Position numbers and translations under genes: made by a program. The notes under the pieces were generated by a model. It saw only the letters and a list, made by a program, of their open reading frames with translations, was not told the DNA's origin and searched no databases. Shown here piece by piece: positions 39,001-51,000 of a stretch of 64,000 nucleotides of DNA (the stretch's first letter is position 1; each line of letters begins with the position of its first letter). The DNA comes from Liolophura sinensis (taxonomy: Eukaryota; Mollusca; Polyplacophora; Chitonida; Chitonidae): contig NC_088302.1 of assembly GCF_032854445.1 (NCBI RefSeq), positions 21,709,788-21,773,787 of the forward strand, in the 5' to 3' direction.

Positions 39001-42000
39001 AGAGAAGTGATGTATATCATTTGTTTTTTTTATACCGAAATACAGGGTACTTGTTCAATTAGGGCTTTAAATCACTGTATTTGTACACTGATAAGGAGGC
39101 TAGCCATTGTCCGGTTGTTTACATGACAAATAAGGCACGCAAGGGGAGCTAACTGCTGTAGAATAAGCGCACATAATGGCTGGATATCATGTCTTGTGGA
39201 ATATCATGTGACAGTGCATTGACCAATGGAAAGCAAGAATCACTCTATACGGTATAATAATAAAAAGATTTGATTGGATTTAAGGACTTTGGTGAATGTT
39301 CAGTTAATGGCTTTACACCCCGTGAGCAATATTTTAGCCGTGTGTATAATTATGGGTGCATATACGTCTGTATGCTCCGTTGTTACTGTGTGTGTAAAAC
39401 CCAGATACTTGTTCTTGTCTTGCCATTGGGGCCAGCCATGTTACAATAATATTGGTATATTTGTGTTCAGTAATGCGTGGAACATATTTCTGTGAGCTGT
39501 TTGAAAAGTTCTTAATGGACTCTCTTTTTTTTTTTAACTGCCATTTTAATAGGTGCATGTGAACCCAAGTGTCCAGATAAGGTAAATAAGGAGGTCAAAG
39601 ACAGTGTCTTTAGTGAAGCAGAATTTTAACAAAATACATGTACTGTGTTTGCTTAAGTGTGATGGGATAGATAATGTCGTCAGACTATTCTTGTGTACAT
39701 GTACATCCATTGCATTTATTGAATCAAATCCCACCAATCAAATGCAAAAATGTAAAACAAAATATACACTGTATCAGTAGTTTTAATACCTTGTGACAAA
39801 TTGGATGAGCTGACCAACACAAAACTTTGTAAATGTGGCCTTGCTCATTACAAGATGAAGGTAATTTGTTGTGTTTTGTAACGATGCTAGGAAAGCATGT
39901 AAAGTTTTCTCTCTTGGGCAGGGTTTTGAGGCTGGGCTCGTCATCCGGCGCCATGGCGATGATGGATGAACAGGGGTCGTTGGGAGTCGCACAATTTGAC
40001 TTCTGTTATGCGTAAAGTTTTTATCGGCTTTCCTTCATCGCACTCGCACGATCTGTACCGATTTTCATGCTCACTTGTAAAACAAAAGAGTTGCTTCTCA
40101 CACTAATACACTTGTCTGAAATGAAATCACGTTTTCTGGCCTGATCATAAGATTTCAGGTTTTATGGGACAGATTTGCTTGAATTCTAATCTGTCATGTT
40201 GAATTGAGTTGAATTTAGAATCTGTCAAAATCTCCTCTATAACCTTTAACCTTACTGTGGGAATTGTAAAATTTGAACTTTTTAACTTCCAAACTTCTTT
40301 TCAGTTCTTTTAGTAGTGCCCAGTTTATAATAAAAGTTTGAATACTAGTTCTCATTTCATAGGACACTGTGCATTGCCCATTTCAAATTTCTGGAAATAT
40401 TAATTTTAAATATTTAATAAATTAGAACTTGATTTCATACTGGCTTGTATCAGATGTTGATGATCTAGCTACATCTAGCTAACACAAAGAATAATCTGAG
40501 ATTTTTCATGAGGACCCGTCAAACGGCTGGCAGGTGCACCTTAACACCATTTTATTGAAGTCAAATGTTCATTTCCTAACTCATCATTATGATGTCACAA
40601 AGAAAGAAGGATGTTGTATTAGAAACTAATCGGATATTGTCAGATTGCAGACGTTGCACTGCAATCATTTCAAGAGGTGACAATGGCTCGAGGTTCTGCT
40701 TGACACTAGTAGAGCTAACTCACAGGTTTAAAAAATATTCCGTCTTCTCGTGGAATTAGTCAAACGGGCTTGATTTTTCTTGATTGCACAATGAAATACT
40801 ATTCTATCTTACTGTTAGGTCTACCTTAGTTTTCCCAGATATTAATTGTGAATCATTTTTGGAAATTGTTAGATATTATCAAGGGCCTTTACGGACTACT
40901 TCAGCTAAGGAATTGGTCTCATCGCGGACGCTTGGTCTTTGGCCATTGAGGTTGCAGACTTGAGTCCATCTTTCTTAGGAGATTTATAAGGTGTGCTTGC
41001 CCAGAGGCTGTGGTTTACGTTGGGCATTCTGTTTTTATTTTTTTTATGTACTATTAAGACATAAATTTGGATTATCGATAAAGGTGTAAAATAAAAATGG
41101 TGGCTTGAACCGGTTTGTTTTGGTTTTCCTGTACACATGAAACTGATCACAGTTGCTTAACTCAAAAATTCTTGAATATGGCATTTGACATAATTCAAAT
41201 AAAATGAATAATTGCTGCAATTAAAAATGAGAAATCCCATTGAGCCCTTTGAATGTAATCTTCACTACAGCTATCATAATGTGCTACATATGTGAATGAC
41301 TTGTCTAAAGTTATTGGATACAGAATTAGTAATGACAAACAGTTTTATGGCATATAGATTTTGGATAAGTGCCGTCCTGCTTTGGTTACGGACCAATCCA
41401 TCTCCGGGAGCATCGTACGGAGAGGCGAGCATGCGCCAGCCGATGCTGACCCAAACTCACCCCCGGCTCCGCTGACTACTGAACTGTGGAATACATTCTG
41501 AATGGTCGACTGGATTTTTCATCTGTAAGCAATGAACTTTGAAATTTTGGTTGTTCTGCTTGTTGGAGACGAGGACAAGGCATGGGGACAGAGTGACCAA
41601 CGGGATGTGGACCTTGACAAACTCCAGTATTAATGGCTCCTCCATAATTCTTCCCCTGGCAGACTATTGGAAAAAGAGGACTGGTTATGTCAATAAATGG
41701 ATGACCCTGTGTAATTAGGAGGTCAGAATTCTCACTGTACCACCAGAGATCTGTAGCTCGCAAACCTACGGACAGCATCTTATTATGGTGTCTTGAGCCA
41801 TTTTTCTGCAATATTGCCAAAGTGGCATTAAGCCATAGAATCATTCATTCCTTCGTTAAGGGAGCAGAAGAGATGTTGCGTCTTGTGATGGTGTAAATGT
41901 ACCGGTACATGATATAAGAAAGTAGTGAATGGTTTTATAACCTGGTTGGTACAGGTACATCTAATGTGTACAGATGAAAGGGTGATTAACTAGAAGAAAT

Positions 42001-45000
42001 AGACACTTCCCGGAGATATTAGACTCAGAATCACATCTGACGCTGGAGTCTCCAAATGTCTGACCTGGAGCTATCGGACATGGGTTGATCGAGATGAAAA
42101 GTACACTTCATGAAATTCTTTTTGTTGGCTATTCATCCCTGGTTGAATTTCATTAAACTTAAGCAGTTTACTGGTGACAATTACCATGAGTCCGTTACAA
42201 TTGTTTTCTTTAACCATCCTTTCTGTCGGTTATTATGTATTGTTTAGTTTTGAGATCTTTCAGAGCTAAACCTGTGTGAAGTGGACAGTGATCACTAGTC
42301 TGACTGAAGAGTAAAGCATGGTAACAGAAAAGACTTTTGAGTGATAAAGCCCAGCATGCATTGCACATGTAAAAATTTTTTTGTAGAAAAGGGACTTTTG
42401 AGTGCTTGGGGGTTTAACGTTGTACTTAACAATTTTTCAATCATATGACGATGAAGGAATCCTTAGAGTGCATGTAATATTCCTCCTTGTTGCAGGATGC
42501 ACTTCCATCGCTCTTTTATCTCGTGCTGCTTTACTGAGAAGCCGCTCCCGAAGCGGAAGATCTTCCAACTGTGCTGTCTGAACCGGTAGGGATTTTTGAT
42601 TTTAGCAAAAAAAGATGCACAAAATTTACTTGAGTCAGGTGACAAGAATTCCTGAGTCTGGAAAACTGGATCAAAAGATTCAGCTTGTTTGATTTTTGGC
42701 AACTAAAAATCCAGAACTCAAAAGAACCGGACACCAATTTGTGATCTGGATCTTGAAGGATTGCTGTCATCTACATCAACCAATCAGTGACCAGGGAAAT
42801 GTCACAAGATTGCAGGCAGAAAATTGTCTACCAATGATGCTACACAGTTTTCTTATTTCTTTTTTTTTTTTGACTGTGACATGACTTTGAAAGTATCATG
42901 TGATCATCTTAATTTATGCTGGTATATGATATCATTGAACCACGGGATCTGAAAATCCTATTGTTGATAGCATATGTCCCAGGTGAGCTAGGCTTTACAA
43001 GTATACATGTAGCTGACCCTGCATAAGAAAAGTTTAGACAGTGTTGTAGAAGTAGTAGTTTCTGGATCAAGTAAATAGGTTGTGTGGTCATAAATGTGAG
43101 CTTTTGCATTTAAAGAATGAGGTAAAAAGTTTGAAGAATAAGGTTGTATTCAAACCACATCTACTCTCAGTTGATCTTTCACTGGCTTATCTTGATAACG
43201 GCTCAATAACTTTCTGTTGGGAAAAGAACACGCAAATTTTATAATGACAATAAGGAAGAGAGAGAGAAGGAGAGAGAGAGAGAGAAAAAAAAAAGTGGTT
43301 GAAGTTTTCCCTAAACGTTTGTTCACACGAAACCATGTTTTTAATCTTAGCCTTCTCTTGGAGAGAATGCATAACTTTGTGGCTAGTTATTTTGCAGAGT
43401 GCATTGTTGTTGATTAAGTTTATGTAAGGTGATGCTGTTAAGATGAGTGTAGGGGGTGATAAGCCTCTGAGACTCTCTCTTGATTTACATGGACGGGAAG
43501 AGCCGTGCTTTCCCAGGGGCCCCATTTGGGGTTTGTTTGTATGAAAAATTCATCTCCTGGGCCGATACAGAGGCTGATACCATAGTCACATTGTCTGTGT
43601 TAGGGCTTGATTGATTTCGCAGACTGGCCGCTGAAGGGCCCGAATTACTACGTATATGTATGATTAGTGGGAGATTTCGCCAGCTTCAGAGAATTCATTT
43701 TCACCATTACTTAATATCAGATGAAAGAAAATCAATTGTAGCTAGCAAGAAAGACTTGTTTGGCAGAAAAATTTTTAAACCCCTAACAATAAAGCGGCTT
43801 TAGTGTCTGATGGAATGAGACAAAAGCCCAGTGTAAGCAGCTTTGCATGCAGCTCGAGATCCAGAGAGTTGGTACAAACTTGACGTGGCTAACTGGCAAG
43901 AGGGTCTAGTGGAGTGGGGCGGATAGGTGTGGGCATACTAGTGGTTAATTAACACTAATTGGGGATGGGGAAAGATTGGGTGGTAGGAGTGAGGGAGAGA
44001 TTCGAAGAGGGAATGAATATACATCTGGGAAAGGAATGAATTTGTTATATCAAGTAATGGAGTTCCCTAATTCATTTCATAAGATTTATGTTATTTAGGG
44101 AATGAGCTATTATGCGAGGGAGGGGATTTGTCTTGTCATATGGACCAGAATAAAAACAAAACAAAACAAGAATGGTCTTGGCAGGTCTGGATTCAATAAT
44201 GACATTTTCTGGGACAGATATGCTGTTGACTTAGCTGCGATTAGTGTCAGCTTACATGAAGGTAACAGACCGCAGGCAGGTTTTCATAAATCATGTACAT
44301 TGGTTATGCTGATCTAATGCACCAGCCTTCACACAACACCAGCATCACACCCCCCACCCCTCACATCCCCCACCCCTTATCCTGTATTTGAATATATATT
44401 TCATTTGTGGTTAGTGTGTTAGTGCAGCCCTGTGACCAGGGAGCCTCTCACCAATGTGATTGCTTTGAGTTCTAGTCCAGGCCTTGTTGGCTCCCTTTTC
44501 TTTTGTACATGGGAAGGATTGGCAGCAACCCCCCAGGCTTTTCTTCCACCATAATGCTGGCAACTGTTCAAGTGTTGTATAATTAAAATAGCGTTTGGTT
44601 GGTGTAAAACTAAAATCAAATAAATAAATCAGTTTTTCCTTTGTAGTCTAAATTATGAAATTTAGGATGGCAGCCAAAGTGAGAAGTAGTACGTTTATTT
44701 GGCATCGTACATGTAAAATTGTCTGATGGTTGTGCTTTTTTTTGCCTAGAACGTGGAATAAGTGTTGGTCAACGTGTACTTGTGCTGAACACTAAGGAAT
44801 AGTGAAAGCTTGGACTCATATGGTGGATGCTCCAGGTCAGTTATCTGAAGAAATCATCTAGGATCTCGAGTTTTGCATTCATTCAGTAATTCCTCTGGGT
44901 TGCCCTGGCATCTGGTCGTAAAAATCGGCAAAGAAGTTTTTAATTTGTGAGTCACATCAGAGAGGAGTTTGTCGTGTCCTCCTGACAGCTCCAGGACTGA

Positions 45001-48000
45001 TTAAGATCATGATCTGGTATGTTGTATATGCCGGGCACCATTGATGCAGGAGTGCCATCTATATGCGCCATATAGCCCCAGTCTGCTCAAAACTCTACTC
45101 GGGATTGCTTTGTGATCGGGGATAATTGTGTATTTGTTTACACCTGGGAAGAAGCTCTTTGTAATGATGGATGAATCGTCTGCATGACTGCTCTGCGAGA
45201 ATGCTGAACACAACAGTTGCGCTCAAATTTAATTCTGTTCGCATCGATGTAGTTTTTGCCGTCTGAAGCGGCTGTGGGAAGCGCCGTGTGACATAGTAGT
45301 GCCCCCTGTGGGGAATAAGTTTGCGTGCCTGTTTAGCATCAGCCGGCGTATTGTCAGGAAAGCTCTGCACCCTTTGCGACCTCAAGGAACAATGGACTTG
45401 TCTTGGAAAGTGAAATGTAAATTGACTTCTGGCTTTTTGGAAGGTGTCCAGTATATCTATCTGAATTTTCTTGTCGACATTTTTTCCCTGAAGTTTTTCA
45501 AACTTAAAAGAAATCAACCCCTCATCTTATATATATTGAGTGCTTTGTTAGAGAGTGCTATGTAGCCTTGCGTAGTATTTCTGCCAGGGACCTAGCCAGT
45601 GTGTTGCTTTTGTCAGGGTCCTAGTATGGTGTGGTGTTTTCAGGGACTTTGCCAGGTGTGGAATTTTGTCAGGGACATAGCCAGGTGCGGTGCTTTTGTC
45701 AAGGACGTAGCCAGATATGGTGTTCTTGTCAGGGAGGTAGCCAGGTGTGTTTTTTTTTTGTCAAGGATGTAGCCAGGTACGGTGTTTTTGTCAGGGAGGT
45801 AGCCAGGTGTAGTGTATTTGTCAGGGACGTAGCAAGATGTGGTGCTTTTGTCAGGGACGTAGCAAGATGTGGTGCTTTTGTCAAGGACCTAGACTGGTGT
45901 GGTGCCTTTTCAGGGACCTAGCCAGGTGTGGTGCCTTTTCATGGACCTAGTATGGTGTGGTGTTTTTGTCAGGGACCTGGTATTGTGTGGTGTTTTTGTC
46001 AGGGACCTAGCCAGTTGTAGTGCCTTTTCAGGGACCTAATATGGTGTGGTGTTTTTGTCAGGGACCTAATATGGTGTGGTGTTTTTGTCAGGGTCCTAAT
46101 ATGGTGTGGTGTTTTTGTCAGGGACCTAGCCAGGTGTGGTACATTAATTTTTGTCAGGGACATTCCAGATGTAGTACTTGTCAATGACTTATATACCTAC
46201 TGTATATAAGCCAGGTGTGGTTTTCTTGCAGAATTTGACGGTCTTCCATAAGCCTGGTCGATAATTTATAAGACAAAGTCTTAACATGAAACAGCATTAT
46301 GAGGAAACAAATAAATGAACGAAGTGTCAACCTGTCCAGGTACTGTTCATTTAGCAATTAGTAAATTGTTACTTAGTCTGCTGTTTTAGTACTGATGAAA
46401 GCTCTGGAGGGTACCTCATAAGCAAAAGTACCAGCAGGGCCGTTATGTGGCAAGGGAGACAAGGTGTCATCTGGCCTCACGGGGTAATCCAATCAGGGTG
46501 ACACCCCTCCCCACAGATGGCTTCAAATCGGATGAAAGACGACTATGATTTAATAGCCATGGCTGACTTGAATGCTAGGAGCGCGTAATGACTGGCTGAC
46601 AACTCGATATCGCCAGGCAGAATATGACCAGAAACTTGAGGGGAGCAGAACATGGCAGCTTCACCCGATTCCGCTGCTTACTTTGTCAGGGATAATTCCC
46701 ATTGTGTCATTAGCTTGGCATAACGAGCATATTGATATGTGCCTGATTCAGACGTTTATCTTTTTGCGTGCCGCCCCAGAAAAAAAGCTGGCTTGATTTC
46801 TCTGTGGTATTGCTAATTTAATTCTGCTTAAAGGAATATCATAATAGTGTCTCCAGTCTAAGGCTGCCAGGATAGAAAAGACCCAGCTCGTATGAAAATC
46901 TTGGTGCGACGCTAGACGATGAATAAAATCCAATCTGACAGGGTTTTACACATGCCACACAATAGGGCATTCTGTCGACTGGGTTAGGGAAAGCCGACAG
47001 TCCGTTGGAGGACGGGGGTTCAAGTTTGTGTAAGGCTTGGCTTCAGAGTTTATTAAAAGTCTCTTGAGATAGCTTTCCAGATGAGGACAAATTTTTACTA
47101 ATCACATGATGTCAGTTCTCATTTGTCCATTACAGCTTTTTCACCAATCACAAACTTTTCCCAGTGAAGTGGAATCCAGTAAAGCGCGTACCTTAAAACA
47201 GATTAATACCCTTAACTGGTTCTGTGCTTTTGTTGAATTGTTGTACAGGGAATGCACTTAAAATGGACACTTGCACTTCATTGTTCACACCATGCCTGTG
47301 ACAGCATGGCAAAGCTGACAGTCTGTACATCTTCCCTATTTTCAATTTACACATGTGTAGTTTGACGGCTGTTGTAAAGACAATGTCAACTGCCTGTGTA
47401 GATTGTTGACCTGCTTCTCTTTTGTTCCTTGCGAAAGACAGATTTTTGAATGAATTTATGTTACCCTAGCATGTGCCAGCAGCCTCCAGTTTGCAAATCC
47501 TTAGCTATGTGGACTTTAGACATGTAAGATATGGTATTAAAATAGGCCCTGAAATGAGCTTTCAGGAACATATTTGAAGTCATCAGTTTATAAGATAGTT
47601 GTGCATATGTTGGAGTATGTATTTTTGATGAAAAGAACTTCAAAAGTTTATTGCTATCACTTTGAAACCACAGAGAACAATTGTGAGGACATGGTGTTCA
47701 TACCTGTACAGAACTTTTGTGAAATACAGAAGTTTATGGATCTGAACAAATTTTTTTTGAAGTTTTGAAGTATATAGCGGCAGAGAACGTTTAATCTATA
47801 TAAAACATTTGAGAATTTACAATGTACATGTAATATGAACTGTGTACAGAGCATAAATTGCTAAGCAACAAAATGGGCATTTTGCAGTGAAGCCATAAAG
47901 TTTATGCTACCTAAGCCATGAAGTTTATGCTACCAAAGACATAAAGTTTATGCTACCCAAACCATACAGTAGATGCTACCAAAACCATACAGTAGATGCT

Positions 48001-51000
48001 ACCAAAGCCATAAAGCTGATGCTACCAAAGCCATAATGTGTATGCTGCCAAAGCCATAAAGTTTATGCTTCCAAAGCCATACAGTAGATGCTACCAAAGC
48101 CATTAAGTTTACACTACCAAAACCATAAAGTTTATGCTACCAAAGCCATAAAGTTTATGCTACCAAAGCCATTAAGTTTATGCTACCAAAACCATACAGT
48201 AGATGCTACCAAAGCCATAAAGTTTATGCTACCAAAGCCATAAAGGTTATGCTACCAAAACCATACAATAGATGCTACCAAAGCCATAAAGTTGATGCTA
48301 TCAAAGCTAAAGAGTTTATGCTCCCAAAACCATACAGTAGATACTACCAAAGCCATAAAGCTGATACTACCAAAGCCATAACATGTATGCTGCCAAAGCC
48401 ATAAAGTTGATGCTACCAAAGCCATAAAGTTTATGCTTCCAAAGCCATACAGTAGATGCTACCAAAGCCATAAAGTTGATGGTACCAAAACCATAAAGTT
48501 TATGCTACCAAAGCCATAAAGGTTATGCTACCAAAACCATACAGTATATGCGGCAGATGGAGAGGAGAATTTGTGAATGCATGAAATCCCTCACAGTGTG
48601 TAGCTGTGAAGCACTTCAGTATGATGATCATGCAGTGTGCTTTGAGTAATGATGATCACATAGTTCTTGTTCATCGTTCCGGCAATTTGGCGGTGTCAAA
48701 TCTCTTTCCCAGGTAATAAACTATGTGCAACATCATTACAGAGTTCTGAAGGTTGAAGAGTGAAGTCTGTGTTGATTGTTGTTTATTTACATGTATCTTT
48801 AATAAAAACAAAAAATTACTGAAAAAATTATGGACAAATAGGTCAACAGAGTGATTTTATGAAGTGGAATGAATTGCATTAAACAGCTATATACGAGTCA
48901 GAAAAATTAAACTCTTTGCACTTAAACTTGTAGGTTCAACATTAGATCTACATGTTCATGTAAATATACAAGAACATTTGTAAAATTGAATGTGTTAATT
49001 TTACATGTACTTTTAATTGTGTCCCGCATTGTTATATTTAGAAAGGATTGTGATATAAACACATGATTCTGTGTTTTACATATGTCATGTAGAGAACGTG
49101 GTTGTATCATTTATATTACTGCGTGTGATTTTTTCCTTATATTTATATTGTAAATTGGTTTTCCATGTTTTTCATTTATTTTTTCTACATTAATTGCATT
49201 AATCTGACAGGTGGAAAATGTCATCTTTAAGGCAGTACTTTGTGTTGGAACATATTTAAATATAGTATTGTATACATACCATCATATATTTTTTAGTATT
49301 TATTATACTATATATATTATTAGTATTTATTTTCTACTCATATCTAATTCTTTTCATCATAATTCAGTTGAAATATTAAGAAGTCTAAGAATTGTGGCCG
49401 CCATAATCATTCTATACACATTTAATTTTGTTTGTGTTTGATGTCCACTTTTACCTTTTTGAGCATGGTTTATTTACTTGCGCTCTCACAATAGATATCT
49501 TTCTATAGAAGCCTCCTACAAATACTTGTGGATTATCGGCCTGTTTGTCTCAAGCAAAGTACATGTGCAACAAACTCGTCTGGAGCTCTAAACGGAATTA
49601 AGACAAAAATGTCCTTGCCGTGATTGGATTAAGCGTCCCACCGCTCAGATTGTTACTGGGTAAACAGTTAGCCCTAGGGCTGGCCATTTCCGCCTTTCTT
49701 CCTTCTCACTTAACTTTATTGGCACCAGTTGTTACCGGTACTTGTTGGAAGCTTGATTAAGCGGGCGGAAAACGAGGTTAGTTTAAGACCGCTGTTGGCC
49801 AGTTATTAATCACCCTATTTTTTTTTCATTATTCTCCACCACAGCTTGGTTCATTTATTAATTCTGGCCGGGGAAAGACGACTGCTCGCACTGAGAGAAA
49901 GAGAGAGACGAGATCCCCGAGCCAAATTGCTTCTAGATCTGGAGAAATAATAAAATTTCCTCTAGCAGAAAATGCTTAATTTTATCTCTGCTTTCTCGGA
50001 GCTTGGTCAAGAGAAAAAGCGGCCGAGTGTTGTTTATAAGAGTGTTTAAACTGTGAGGAGAAAGCAGTGTGACAGAGAGCTATGATTGGGTCAGGTCTCT
50101 CTCTCGATGCTCCTTACTACGCTCCAGCGCCGCGCTTGTCTCAACGACAACGACCAGATTATCAATATTATGTAAAACAGAGCAACGGGCGATGAGTGAC
50201 AGCCTCAAATCTCCGAAGCCTACTGCGATGTTCTTGTGAACATTCTGCGTTGGTTTACGAAGGAATCTTTAGATTATCACCTCCTCAGAGGCGAACACTG
50301 ATCTAATGAATTGTTATCATTATCATGGGATAAAGGCTGGCAGAGCTGTAATTGAAAACAGACTGTGAACAGTAAACATTGTAAACATTTGTATATGTTT
50401 GCATTTCAGAGAACATCGCATAATCTGTATATTTGCAACTCCTATGGAGTTCTGTTTTGAAATAAGAGTATTTGCGTGAAAATCTTTAAGTGGAATTTGT
50501 GGCACTGGCTGTTGAGAAATGAGTTAATAAGGTGATATTTGAGAAAGGGAAGGTTAAGTGCTGGCTATCAGTGGGGGGGGGGGGGGGGTAGTTACATTAT
50601 CACACACCAGTTTTATCCTCCCAGGACTCAGGGATGGGGCCACATCGCTGACACCTGTCACTTCAAGGCTGGTGGAAAAAAAAACTCTTGTCAGTTGTAT
50701 ATTAGTTTATAACAAAACCATTACAATTCTTTGACACAAATGGGAACTCTTAATGGGAGGAAAAGATAACAAAATTTGATCTGTACATTTTTGTTTACAG
50801 TGTAGGTGGAGAGAACTGGAAACAGATATAGACGCTTTTATTCTGTACCGTAATATAGGCATTATATATGTAGATACTTGTAGGTGTCTCATCAGCTATC
50901 AATAAACTTAACCTAGCTAGTCAGGAACAAAACATTTTGCTAAAATGTAATACTATTCATCTATTTGGGGGCATTTTAGTTTTCTTCCAGAATCTATTCC

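Noticed and set aside
45095-45517. 140-codon minus-strand open frame
   Set aside because: It has a non-ATG start and no domain, and no splice signals link it to other coding sequence.
45631-45921. Cys/Gly-rich repetitive protein of 96 residues
   Set aside because: Translation of the 30-bp minisatellite; 30 is a multiple of 3, which keeps one frame open by chance.
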